Source: Myxococcales bacterium (GTDB lineage Bacteria; Myxococcota_A; Bradymonadia; Bradymonadales; Bradymonadaceae). Taken from it: a stretch of DNA of 64,000 bases. The position numbers and the translations under genes are program-made. The stretch's first letter is position 1; every line of letters starts with the position of its first letter. Positions 53,760 to 62,415 of the stretch are shown here, in pieces. Under the pieces are notes generated by a model. The model was not told the origin of the DNA, searched no databases, and worked only from the letters and a program-made list of their open reading frames with translations. The stretch spans positions 1 to 64,000 of the forward strand of contig SKON01000054.1 of the NCBI GenBank assembly GCA_007120035.1, written 5' to 3'.

Positions 53760-54207
53760 ACACAAACCCCTCGTAGCCTTGCCTGGGGACCCCCAGCGCT
53801 TCTCCTCTCTCCACCAGATCGGCGATGGTCACCTCCTCCCAGAGGCCCACCATCCGCTCCACGACTTCCCCGCACATCTCATCGGCCACAGCGGCCACCC
53901 CCCCGGACTCCCCACAAGATCTCTCCCGAGCCACCTCGGGGACCTCGGGCAGATCCTCGAGGGCCTCCAAAATCCTCGCCAGGGTCAGCTCTTCCGCGGG
54001 AGCCACCAGAAAATACCCCCCCCCGGGCCCTCGCTTGCTCGCCACGATCTCCGCCCGCTTCAACTCCTGGAAGATCTGCCCCAGAAACTGACCCGGGATC
54101 TGCGCTCTCTCCGCGATCTTCTGGGCCTGCACCGGCTCATCACCCCCGTGATAAGCCAGGTCAACGACGGCTCGCAGGCCGTATATGGTTCGGTGAGAGA
54201 GGCGCAT
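53749..54207 (-). CDS. Rrf2-family transcriptional regulator (CymR/IscR-like)
   Basis: 152 residues. Rrf2 winged HTH: MRLSHRTIYGLRAVVDLAYH, VQAQKIAERAQIPGQFLGQIFQELKRAEIVASKRGPGGGYFL, then the signalling helix. Two cysteines (C97, C111) lie where IscR has its three cluster ligands; with only two, Fe-S binding is uncertain and a CymR-like mode is as likely. First gene of the cysteine operon; a palindrome over its own promoter (54,225-54,248) suggests autoregulation of the whole operon. The Shine-Dalgarno is weak. Confidence 0.88.
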   Translation of the reverse strand: MRLSHRTIYGLRAVVDLAYHGGDEPVQAQKIAERAQIPGQFLGQIFQELKRAEIVASKRGPGGGYFLVAPAEELTLARILEALEDLPEVPEVARERSCGESGGVAAVADEMCGEVVERMVGLWEEVTIADLVERGEALGVPRQGYEGFVYVI

Positions 54208-54224
54208 CGTCGATTGTTGACCTT

Positions 54225-54248
54225 TTTACTCGGAAACTTCGGAATAAA
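54225..54248. promoter_or_regulatory. 24-bp imperfect palindrome, likely Rrf2 operator
   Basis: Half-sites TTTACTCGGAAA and CTTCGGAATAAA (plus strand) match their own reverse complement at 18 of 24 positions by my count. It lies 18 bp before the rrf2 start codon and covers the predicted -10. Length and form fit Rrf2-family operators. Confidence 0.6.
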
Positions 54249-54269
54249 CCCAACCAATCAACTCGACAA
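54241..54269 (-). promoter_or_regulatory. candidate promoter of the rrf2-cys operon
   Basis: On the minus strand TTGTCG (54,264-54,269), 17-bp spacer, TATTCC (54,241-54,246). The leader would be about 27 nt. The -10 is inside the palindrome, so a bound regulator would block polymerase. Confidence 0.42.
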
Positions 54270-54357
54270 TATCTACGTTCATTCCCATCACGAGTCAACC
54301 GCTTTGCAACACCCCCTCTTGACCCACTCGATCCGGTTCGTGGGGGTACACAGTGAT

Positions 54358-54848
54358 GGCGTCGAGTTTTGGGCGTTGCGAAGGACCTCGGAACGTCGGG
54401 GTTGGCGACGAAGGGTTCCGATGCGTTGGGGTTGGCGACGGATCATTTCCCCACCGAGTTCAGGGTCCCCACGGTCTCCCCCCGGAAAATCCCGGGGGCT
54501 AGACAGTAGTGGGGCTCCACAGGGGCCAAGGCCCCGTTCCGCCGTGGGCACTGGAACGGCTCGACAGACCGTTGACGGGTCGCCGGTTCAACACACCCCC
54601 GTGGCTCCGAACTCACCACGAAGGCCCTTTCCCAGTACGCTGAGAATCTTCGAAACATCTCGGTGGAGCGGCCCCTTGGGGCCTGCGTAGCCCCACTACA
54701 TTATAGCCCCCGGGATTTTCCGGGGGTAGACCGTGGGAGCCCTGTACTATGCTCGGAAATGACCCGCCGCAAACCCGGACGCCACGAACGATGCCGACGC
54801 CAACCCCGACGTTCCGAGGTCTTTCGCAACGCCCAAAATTCGACGCCA
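54358..54848. repeat. inverted pair of REP-like composite elements (copies B and C)
   Basis: Left arm 54,358-54,545 and right arm about 54,660-54,848 are inverted copies around a ~115-bp spacer. Each arm, read inward, has the conserved edge TTTTGGGCGTTGCGAA, one to three 30-bp units (ACCTCGGAACGTCGGGGTTGGCG), TCATTTCC, a CCCCCGG/CCGGGGG stem (54,479-54,498; 54,707-54,726), and a second palindrome, GGGGCCAAGGCCCC (54,522-54,535) in B and GGCCCC-TT-GGGGCC (54,670-54,683) in C. Copy A at 808-1137 has the same order. I see no gene in the whole gap 54,270-54,978. Confidence 0.8.
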
Positions 54849-54978
54849 GCACCACGGCGACCCGGAACGCCCCCCGAACCTCCATCGATCTCTTGGGCAC
54901 AGCCGTCGGGCCCTGTACTCTCCAACGGGTAGTCTCCAACGGGACCGTTTCCCCACCTCCGAGCCCTCAAAGCCCTCC

Positions 54979-57894
54979 ATGCACCGCGTCGTCTTCCTCT
55001 TCTTTCTCTCCTCCGGGTTCACCAGCCTCGTCTTCGAGGTGATCTGGGCGCGGATGCTTCAGCAGGTCTTCGGCACCACCAGCTTCGCCATCAGCACCCT
55101 CCTGACAGCCTTCATGGCCGGGCTGGCGCTGGGGAGCTTCCTGGGCGGCAAGATCGCCCACCGGGTCCGCGACCCCCTGCGGGCCTACGGGATCATCGAG
55201 GCCGCCATCGGGGCCTACGCCCTGGTCGTCCCGCTCTTCCTCGCCCTCTTGCCCGGCCTCTACGGCCTGCTCTTCGATCGCTTCCTGGACCAATTCTACC
55301 TCTTCAGCCTCCTGCGCTTCGTGGCGGTCTTTGCGATCCTCCTGGTCCCCACCACCCTGATGGGCGCCACCCTCCCCCTGGTCAGCCAGTGGATCGCCGC
55401 TCGCCAGCACCACTTCCAGATCGACGTTGGGCTGCTCTACGGCGCCAACACCCTGGGGGCATGCCTGGGCTGCCTGCTGGCAGGATTCCTCCTCCTGCCC
55501 AACCTGGGCCTGAGCGCCACGAACCTCACCTTCGCTATGGCAAACTTCGCCCTCGCCGCGGTGGTGCTCATCGTGGCCCCCCGACTCCCGGCGCCGGCGC
55601 CCACCGAAGATGCAGACCTCGACGAATCCGACCTCGACGACAACCTGACCCGGGTCCTGGGCTCCTCGCCGCGGCCGGCCCCCCACCCCCGATGGGCCTT
55701 GCAGGCGGCCCTCTTCCTCTTCGGGCTCACCGGGCTCGTCGCCATGGGCTACCAGGTCCTCTGGACCCGAGCCTACGTGATCACCCTCGGCAGCTCCACC
55801 TACTCCTTCACCCTGGTGTTGACGGCGGTGCTCATCGGGATCGCCCTGGGCGCCGCCGCCATCTCCCCCTTCCTGGGGCGCATCCACCGCCCCTTAAAGG
55901 CACTCGCCATGGCTCAGGTGGGCGTGGCCGCCGGCGCCTCCCTGAGCTTCTTCGTCCTCGACCGGGTCCCCCTGTGGCTCCTGGAGCGGATCCGCGGCGA
56001 TCTCACCGGCGTGGCGGAACTCTACTTCTTTCAGTTCGGCCTCGTCGCCCTGGCCGTGCTCCTGCCATCGCTCCTGCAGGGCATGAGCTTCCCCCTGATG
56101 ATCCGCGCCGTGGCCAGCCGGCGAGCCCGCTCCGGCACCGACGTGGGCCACACCTACGCGTTCAACACGGCCGGCGCCATCCTGGGCGCCTTCCTTTCGG
56201 GCTTCCTCCTGCTCCCCTGGCTCGGACTCCAGGGCGCCATCGCCGCCCTGATCGGCCTGAACCTCCTGATCGCGCTGGTCTTCACCGCCATCGAGCTGCG
56301 GCTCCACTTCCGCCCCATCACAGCCATCGCGCTCGGCGCCTCCCTGATCGCCACCTCGGCCCTCCTGGTGATGGCCCCGCCCATCGACCCCCTGCGGCTG
56401 ACCTCGGGGATCTTTCGGATCCACATGGCTCGCCAGGCCATCACCCCGGGCAGCCTCCAGGATCCCTCTGCAGAGCTCCTCTTCTACGCCGACGGCATCA
56501 CGGCCACGACCACCGTCGAGCGCCGTGGCGGCGCCGTGGTCCTGCGGGCCAACGGCAAGGCCGAGGCCTCCGACGGCGCCGACATGGCCACCCAGATCCT
56601 CGTCGGGCTCCTGCCGCTACTCGTCCACGCCGAGCTCCACGACGGCGAGCTCGGCGACGAGTCCGTCGCCATGATCGGGTATGGCAGCGGCGTCACCGCC
56701 GGGGCCAGCCTCCAGTGGCCCCTACGAGAGCTCGACGTCGTCGAGATCGAGGCCACCATGAAAGAGGCATCTCGATTCTTCGACCACGTCAACCACCGCC
56801 CCCTCGAAGACCCCCGGCACCGCTTCATCGAGAGCGACGGGCGAAACTACCTCGAGTATGTCGACAAGACCTACGACGTGATCATCTCCGAGCCCTCCAA
56901 CCCCTGGATCGCCGGCGTCTCATCGCTCTTCACCGTGGAGTACTTTCAACGGGCCCAAGCTCGCCTGAGCCCCGGCGGCGTCTACGGCCAGTGGGTCCAG
57001 CTCTACGAGCTTCGTCCCGAGAACGTGCGCCGCATCTTCGCCACCTTCCTGGACACCTTCCCCTATGTCCACGCCTTCTCATCCAAAGCCCGGAGCACAG
57101 ACCTGATCCTCGTGGGCAGCGACCAGCCCCTGCGCTTCTCCCCGGACTCCTTCCACGGCGCCTTTGAGATCCCCGAGGTCCGCCGCGAGCTACAACGGGC
57201 CGGTGTGCAGACCCCAGAGGAGCTCCCGGGCCTCCTCTTCATGACCGACCGGGAGCTCCGAGACTTCGCCGCCAGCGCCGACCTGAACACCGACGACAAC
57301 GGCCTCCTGGAGTTCTCCGCCCCCTTCGATCTGGTCCACGCCGCCGACGGGGAAGAGTTCTTCGCTCGCCTCTACTACTCCTCGGACTTTGGCGATCTCC
57401 GCCCGTACCTGCAGCACTGGCCACAGGGCTGGGACGACAGCACCCGGGCCGCCCTGATCCGAGGGGCCTGGGTCGGCGGCAACCAGGACATCGCCCGAGA
57501 CCTCCTTACCAGCCTCCCTGCCGGCCCCGACGACACCGCGACCTTCCAGGTCGCCCGGACTCTGGAGGCCACCGACCTCCCCCTGAACCAGTTCTCCGTC
57601 TATGACCCGGCCTTGGCCGACGTGGTGACGAAGATCCGAGACCGGCGATGGCGCCAGGCCCTCGAAGACCTCGAGAGCCTCCACCACCTGGACAGAGATC
57701 CCGCGTACCTGCGACTCCTCGCCGAAGCCCAACGGCGGCGCCGGCGCTACGCCGATGCCTTCGAGACCTTCGACCGCCTGGCCCTCCTCACTGCTGAGGC
57801 ACCAGGTTCGGGTCCAGCCGAAGCTGCATCTCCCCCTCAGAGCCACCGGGACGGCTCCCGCCAGCTCCCTGAGAACCTCCCATCGGCGGAGTGA
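54979..57894 (+). CDS. membrane protein with spermidine-synthase-like domain and TPR-like tail
   Basis: 971 residues. About twelve to fourteen hydrophobic helices in residues 1-470 in two halves, each with the family block FAISTLLTAFMAGLALGSFLGG / STYSFTLVLTAVLIGIALGAAAI and LGATLPL-like motifs. A spermidine-synthase-like Rossmann domain follows (about 500-780): MIGYGSGVTAGASL, LDVVEIE, DGRNYLEYVDKTYDVIISEPSNPWIAGVSSLFTVEYF, LSPGGVYGQWVQLY. The last 120 residues are helical and TPR-like. Such fusions are common in Myxococcota and relatives; the reaction is not established. Its last 107 bp lie opposite the end of the parvulin gene. Confidence 0.85.
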   Translation: MHRVVFLFFLSSGFTSLVFEVIWARMLQQVFGTTSFAISTLLTAFMAGLALGSFLGGKIAHRVRDPLRAYGIIEAAIGAYALVVPLFLALLPGLYGLLFDRFLDQFYLFSLLRFVAVFAILLVPTTLMGATLPLVSQWIAARQHHFQIDVGLLYGANTLGACLGCLLAGFLLLPNLGLSATNLTFAMANFALAAVVLIVAPRLPAPAPTEDADLDESDLDDNLTRVLGSSPRPAPHPRWALQAALFLFGLTGLVAMGYQVLWTRAYVITLGSSTYSFTLVLTAVLIGIALGAAAISPFLGRIHRPLKALAMAQVGVAAGASLSFFVLDRVPLWLLERIRGDLTGVAELYFFQFGLVALAVLLPSLLQGMSFPLMIRAVASRRARSGTDVGHTYAFNTAGAILGAFLSGFLLLPWLGLQGAIAALIGLNLLIALVFTAIELRLHFRPITAIALGASLIATSALLVMAPPIDPLRLTSGIFRIHMARQAITPGSLQDPSAELLFYADGITATTTVERRGGAVVLRANGKAEASDGADMATQILVGLLPLLVHAELHDGELGDESVAMIGYGSGVTAGASLQWPLRELDVVEIEATMKEASRFFDHVNHRPLEDPRHRFIESDGRNYLEYVDKTYDVIISEPSNPWIAGVSSLFTVEYFQRAQARLSPGGVYGQWVQLYELRPENVRRIFATFLDTFPYVHAFSSKARSTDLILVGSDQPLRFSPDSFHGAFEIPEVRRELQRAGVQTPEELPGLLFMTDRELRDFAASADLNTDDNGLLEFSAPFDLVHAADGEEFFARLYYSSDFGDLRPYLQHWPQGWDDSTRAALIRGAWVGGNQDIARDLLTSLPAGPDDTATFQVARTLEATDLPLNQFSVYDPALADVVTKIRDRRWRQALEDLESLHHLDRDPAYLRLLAEAQRRRRRYADAFETFDRLALLTAEAPGSGPAEAASPPQSHRDGSRQLPENLPSAE

Positions 57895-59008
57895 GTTCCA
57901 GTCGCGGCATCGCCGGCGGCTCCGGCGTCGCTGCCTGCGCCTGGACCTGAATATTATCCCGGATCTTTTCGATCTCCACCTCGGCTTTCATCTCGTCCAT
58001 GAACCGCTGGAATACCTCGGCGGTCTGCCGGTGCCGCACCCGCATCGCCACCTCGTCGCGCACTTCGGCAAGGGTCACCTCTTGGCCCTCGGTCCGGGAG
58101 GAGATCTGCAGGATATGGTATCCGAAGGGAGACCGAATCGGCTCTGAGAGCTCCCCGATGGGGAGCGAGAACGCCGCCTCGTCCAACGCATCGGGTAGCA
58201 CTCCCTGGGGAACCGGACCCAGCTCCCCCCCTCGGGCCGCCGTGGGACCTTCGGAGTACTCCGTCGCCACCTGGGCGAACTCCGCCCCTTCAGAGAGCTC
58301 TCGGTGGGCGGCCTCGATCTTCGAACGGGCCTCCTCTTCCCCCGATCCGTCTCGCTCCACGCGGATCACGATCTGCTTGACGTCAGCCATCGGCGGCTCC
58401 CCGAACTGCTCTCGGTTCTCTTCGAAGTAGGTCGTCAGCTCCTCATCGGTCACCTCCAGCTCGTACCGGTCTCGCAGGTACTTCTCCAGGGTCACGTCGG
58501 GACGCATCGCGTCTCGGATCACCTCTTCGGTCATCCCCAACTGGGCCTGGTACATCGCGAAGGTCTGGTCATCGGGGAACCGGGACCGAAACTCGGCAAA
58601 CGCCGCTTCTAGCTCCTCGTCGCTGACCTCGATGTCGGCCTCCTCCAGCACGGCGTCCACCAGGGCCCGGTCGATCAAGAAATCCAGCACCTGGTTCACG
58701 AAGGCCTGCGTGACCTGCCGGGAGAACTGCGGCGGCATCCGCGAGACGTGCTCGAACACGGCCTGGTTGAACTCGTCAGCCGTGATCTCTCGTCCATCCA
58801 CGCGGGCCACCGGGCCCGTCGCCCGGAAGGGCAGCTCGTCGAGATCCACCTCGGGCTGCGCCACCTCGGGAACCTCCTCGACGGTCTCCTCCTGCTCCAC
58901 CGACGCCTCCTCGGTGGCCTCCTCGTCATCGGAGTCACAGGCGATCACCACCACCGCCAGAGACAGGGCCAATAGAATCTTCACTACGTTGGGCACGGGT
59001 ACTCCCAT
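57788..59008 (-). CDS. parvulin-type peptidyl-prolyl isomerase lipoprotein (PrsA/SurA-like)
   Basis: 406 residues. GAGGAG lies 9 nt before the ATG. Lipoprotein signal with cysteine in VVVIACDSDDE, an acidic linker, a SurA-N-like helical chaperone part (about 75-200: ITADEFNQAVFEHVSRMPPQ, LDFLIDRALVDAVLEEADIEVSDEEL), then a parvulin domain (about 205-310: ADVKQIVIRV, FAQVATEYSEGPTAARGGELG, EAAFSLPIGELSEPIRSPFGYHILQI) and a Pro/Gly-rich tail. It helps fold secreted or outer-membrane proteins in the periplasm. Its 3' end overlaps the convergent 54,979 gene by 107 bp. Confidence 0.9.
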   Translation of the reverse strand: MGVPVPNVVKILLALSLAVVVIACDSDDEEATEEASVEQEETVEEVPEVAQPEVDLDELPFRATGPVARVDGREITADEFNQAVFEHVSRMPPQFSRQVTQAFVNQVLDFLIDRALVDAVLEEADIEVSDEELEAAFAEFRSRFPDDQTFAMYQAQLGMTEEVIRDAMRPDVTLEKYLRDRYELEVTDEELTTYFEENREQFGEPPMADVKQIVIRVERDGSGEEEARSKIEAAHRELSEGAEFAQVATEYSEGPTAARGGELGPVPQGVLPDALDEAAFSLPIGELSEPIRSPFGYHILQISSRTEGQEVTLAEVRDEVAMRVRHRQTAEVFQRFMDEMKAEVEIEKIRDNIQVQAQAATPEPPAMPRLELTPPMGGSQGAGGSRPGGSEGEMQLRLDPNLVPQQ

Positions 59009-59078
59009 GGGGTTCTTCTCCTCGCTGGTAATTCACAGGCCGGCTCGACGGCCGCTGAAGCGCCATGACTCTTACAGG

Positions 59079-60590
59079 TTAGATGAGGTACTGCAAGAGA
59101 TCCGCCCAGAACCGCGCGAACCTCGTAACCATCGTGGTCACAGGGCCCATTCCTGGGACCTCCGAGAGAGGCGCCAGAAACCACGCCGGATTCTGCACCA
59201 ACCCCAGGGCCATCGACTCCAGTCCCAAGAGGTGAGAGAGCACCACCGCCGCCCCACACCACATCCAACAATGGCGCACGAACCCGTGCGACCAGGACCG
59301 AGACGTCCGAAGGGTCGCCCAGAAAAACGCTCCCAGGGGTGCCAGCGAAGAGGCCAAAAACCGGGGAAAGAAATCCAGGGCCGACATCTGGGCCCCAACG
59401 AAGAGGAAGGTCAGCGGAACCATGACCATCGCCAGAACCACCTCTCCCCACTGACCGGCCGTCTCCGGCACTCGTAGCGTATCTTCCCGGATCTGCTCCC
59501 GAGGAACCACGGGGCGTGGGGCCTCCTTCTTCTTCGGCTTCGCGGACTCGATCTTCTCGTAGTCCAACTCGAGCCCTCCGCCGGCGCTCCCTTGCGTGGG
59601 AGCCGGCCGCCGCCGATCGGTTCGAGCCGTCACGACGGGCCGCAGGGCCCCCTCGGACTCCTCATCACTCATCAGGCCCCGGCTCAACGGGACCTGGGGA
59701 CCGAAGCCGGCCCCTCGTAGTCGCCGCACCTCCCGGATCACCTCCTGGGCTCCCTGTATTCGCTGGCGGTCATCCTTCTCCACCAGACTCCACAGCAAAG
59801 GCCGGACCTCCCGGGGTACCTTCTGGATCTCCGCCAACTCCAGAGGCGCCCGTGAGACGTGGGCCGCGATGGCGTCTCCCAGGGTCTTCGCCGGGACCGC
59901 CTGGACCCCGGTGAACATCTCATAGATCAAAAGCCCCACGGCGTAGAGATCCGTGGCCGGGCTGACCTCCCGACCCCGGGCTTGCTCCGGCGCGATGTAC
60001 CGGGGCGTCCCCACGGCCATCCCCTCCCGAGTCAGATCCACCAAAGACTCCCCCTCCAGGGGCTTGACTACCTTGGCCATCCCGAAGTCCAACACCTTGA
60101 CCCGGTACCCCCCCTCCCGCCGGGGGGTGAGCATCACGTTGGCGGGCTTCAGGTCTCGGTGAATCACCCCGTTCTCGTGGGCCCGTTGCAGAGCGCTGAG
60201 GAGCTGCTCCGTCACGTCCAGGGCGGTCTCCATGTCCATGGGCCGCCCCGTCACGACGTCATCTAACGTTCGGCCCTCGATGTACTCGAGCACCATGAAG
60301 ACCAGCCCCTCGTCGGTCCGCCCCCAGTCGTAGAGGGTGATGATATTTGGGTGCATCAGCGCCCGGATCACCTTCATCTCTCGCTGGAACCGAGCCGCCG
60401 CCGTGGTGCTGACCTCTCTTACCTCGGACGGGATCGCCTTGACGGCCACCACCTCGCCAGTGGTCTCGTCGATGGCCCGAAAGATCATCCCATACGCACC
60501 GGCTCCGATCTGATCGCCGAGCGCATAGCGGTTGACCAGGCGTCTGTCCGCCGGCAACTGCTCCTCTATTCGGCGATGCGGTGATGACAC
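59079..60590 (-). CDS. membrane Ser/Thr protein kinase
   Basis: 503 residues from a GTG with GGAG upstream. Kinase domain 20-290: IGAGAYGMIF, VAVKAI, HRDLKPANVML, LDFGMAK, GTPRYIAPEQ, SPATDLYAVGLLIYEMFTG. After a charged linker (290-375) come three hydrophobic helices (about 380-475), so the kinase faces the cytoplasm on the inner membrane. It follows the second kinase gene by 23 bp and is probably co-transcribed. Similar membrane tail plan to the kinase at 60,614, suggesting duplication or hetero-complexes. Confidence 0.9.
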   Translation of the reverse strand: MSSPHRRIEEQLPADRRLVNRYALGDQIGAGAYGMIFRAIDETTGEVVAVKAIPSEVREVSTTAAARFQREMKVIRALMHPNIITLYDWGRTDEGLVFMVLEYIEGRTLDDVVTGRPMDMETALDVTEQLLSALQRAHENGVIHRDLKPANVMLTPRREGGYRVKVLDFGMAKVVKPLEGESLVDLTREGMAVGTPRYIAPEQARGREVSPATDLYAVGLLIYEMFTGVQAVPAKTLGDAIAAHVSRAPLELAEIQKVPREVRPLLWSLVEKDDRQRIQGAQEVIREVRRLRGAGFGPQVPLSRGLMSDEESEGALRPVVTARTDRRRPAPTQGSAGGGLELDYEKIESAKPKKKEAPRPVVPREQIREDTLRVPETAGQWGEVVLAMVMVPLTFLFVGAQMSALDFFPRFLASSLAPLGAFFWATLRTSRSWSHGFVRHCWMWCGAAVVLSHLLGLESMALGLVQNPAWFLAPLSEVPGMGPVTTMVTRFARFWADLLQYLI

Positions 60591-60613
60591 GTCCGCTCCT
60601 CAGCGAAGACTCG

Positions 60614-62332
60614 TCAGGTCCACGGTAAGATCCGATCCAGGTGTCCCAGTACCTGGGCCAACCCTTGTGACAACATCTTGCTGACTCCTTCCACGGCCGC
60701 CACTGGCCCCAGGTCCTCGGGCACCAGCTCCAGAAACCACAGAGTCTCCGCTTTCAACGACGCCTCCGCTGCCCCGGGCATCACCAGACCGATAAAGACC
60801 ACGGAGATCAGGATCATCATCGCCGACCTCTTCGCCCAGGGTGCGATTCGCCGACGCAGGAGATCGGGATAGGCGTTCTGGGAGAACACGGCCCATAGCA
60901 ATCCGAAGAGCAGAGGGAGCAGCGCCGCGCCCACCCGCATCGGGGTCGCCAGCATTCCAAACGCTCCGCCTATCCACACGACCCCAAGGTACCCGGAGAT
61001 CAATAACCCCACAACACTCCCCAACCACAGGGGCCATCGGACCTTCCGTACCTCCTGCTTCTCCGCTCGCTGACGCTCCTGCAGATCTTGTCGGACCGCC
61101 TGCCGACGCTTGGCGTCCACCGACCGGGCCAACTCCATGTCCAGGGTCAACCGCTTCGGCCGTCGAGGCCGCGCCGAGGGCTCCTCTTCCTCCCCCAACC
61201 CCGCCGAGATCGTCCGCTGAGGCCCCGACGACAGGGTCCGCTGGGGCCCCGACGACAGCGTCTTCTGTGGCCCCGACGCCGCCGACGACGGCGTCCGCAC
61301 CACCCCGGCCTCGCTGTCCTCCGGCAGGGCGACATAGCCCTTTCCGCTGAACACGTCGCTCTTACTCGGCGTAAACCGCTTCGGCCTCTTCGGAGCGCTC
61401 GGCTTCCTCGTGGCCTGCTGACTGCGGCTTTTCCCCTCCTCGATCACCCTCTCCAGGGCCTCCCGGAACCTCGCCGCGTCGGGATACCTGTCCTCGGGAT
61501 GCCGCGACGTGGCCCGCAGGATCACCTCCTGCAACGGCGTGGGCAGTTCGTCCAGGCTTCGCAGCGGCAGGGGCCCGTCCTCCAGGTGAATCCGGGCCAC
61601 ATCTCCCACGCTCTCCTCGGCGATGCAGTCCTCCCCGGTGGCCATCTCGTAGAGGATCAACCCCAGGCTGTAGAGGTCGCTGGCGGCGCTGACCTTCTGC
61701 CCCAGGATCTGCTCCGGGCTCATGTACCGCGGTGTGCCGATGAATTGGGTCGACTGCCTCCCCGACTTGGTATGGGCTTCTCCTTCCGCCTTCTCCACCA
61801 GCTTGGCCACCCCGAAGTCCAGCACCTTCGCCGTCACCTTCCCCGTCGTCGGCGCTCGCCCCACGATGATATTCGCCGGCTTCAGGTCCCGGTGAATGAT
61901 ATGAAGAGCGTGGGCCTCCTCCAGGCTGTCCAGGATCTGCATCGCGATCCGCAGCGACCGCTTCAACCCAAGGGCCCCGTACTTCTCGATGGCATGATCC
62001 AGGGTCTTGCCCTTCACGTACTCCAACACCATGAAGGGGATCTCTTCGTCGGTCTCCCCGAAGTCGAAGATCGTCACCGTGTTCGGGCTGGTCAGCCGGC
62101 TCGCCAGCTTCACTTCCAGCAGAAACCGCTTGCTCACCTCGGGATGGGCCTTCACCACGTCGGGCCGCAAGAACTTCAACGCCACGTCTCGACCCATGGC
62201 CTCATGCTTGGCCTGGATCACGAACGCGAAGCTCCCCTCTCCCAGACGACGCTTCAGGCGGTACTTGTCTTGAAAGAGCCCCTGGGCGGCCAGGATCTCC
62301 GCCAGCTTGGGGGGCAAGTCGGTTTGACTCAT
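60614..62332 (-). CDS. membrane Ser/Thr protein kinase with TLSSGPQ repeats
   Basis: 572 residues. Kinase domain 24-290: LGEGSFAFV, VALKFL, HRDLKPANIIV, LDFGVAKL, GTPRYMSPEQ. The linker contains three near-identical units (SGPQKTLS, SGPQRTLS, SGPQRTIS; about residues 360-385) followed by an acidic patch, an attractive autophosphorylation/FHA docking tract. Three or four hydrophobic helices in 440-540 anchor it in the membrane. First gene of the two-kinase unit; a 497-bp gap with a large inverted repeat separates it from groEL. Confidence 0.9.
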   Translation of the reverse strand: MSQTDLPPKLAEILAAQGLFQDKYRLKRRLGEGSFAFVIQAKHEAMGRDVALKFLRPDVVKAHPEVSKRFLLEVKLASRLTSPNTVTIFDFGETDEEIPFMVLEYVKGKTLDHAIEKYGALGLKRSLRIAMQILDSLEEAHALHIIHRDLKPANIIVGRAPTTGKVTAKVLDFGVAKLVEKAEGEAHTKSGRQSTQFIGTPRYMSPEQILGQKVSAASDLYSLGLILYEMATGEDCIAEESVGDVARIHLEDGPLPLRSLDELPTPLQEVILRATSRHPEDRYPDAARFREALERVIEEGKSRSQQATRKPSAPKRPKRFTPSKSDVFSGKGYVALPEDSEAGVVRTPSSAASGPQKTLSSGPQRTLSSGPQRTISAGLGEEEEPSARPRRPKRLTLDMELARSVDAKRRQAVRQDLQERQRAEKQEVRKVRWPLWLGSVVGLLISGYLGVVWIGGAFGMLATPMRVGAALLPLLFGLLWAVFSQNAYPDLLRRRIAPWAKRSAMMILISVVFIGLVMPGAAEASLKAETLWFLELVPEDLGPVAAVEGVSKMLSQGLAQVLGHLDRILPWT

Positions 62333-62415
62333 CGATGATTCCGTTGCGGGAGGCGCTCTGCACAGCGCAGGTTACAAGTTATCACCGCCCCACCACACCT
62401 ATCAACCACACCGTG

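Noticed and set aside
54358-54848. Insertion sequence with inverted ends
   Set aside because: The interior (about 115 bp) cannot encode a transposase, and hairpins are inside the arms; a REP-like pair fits better.
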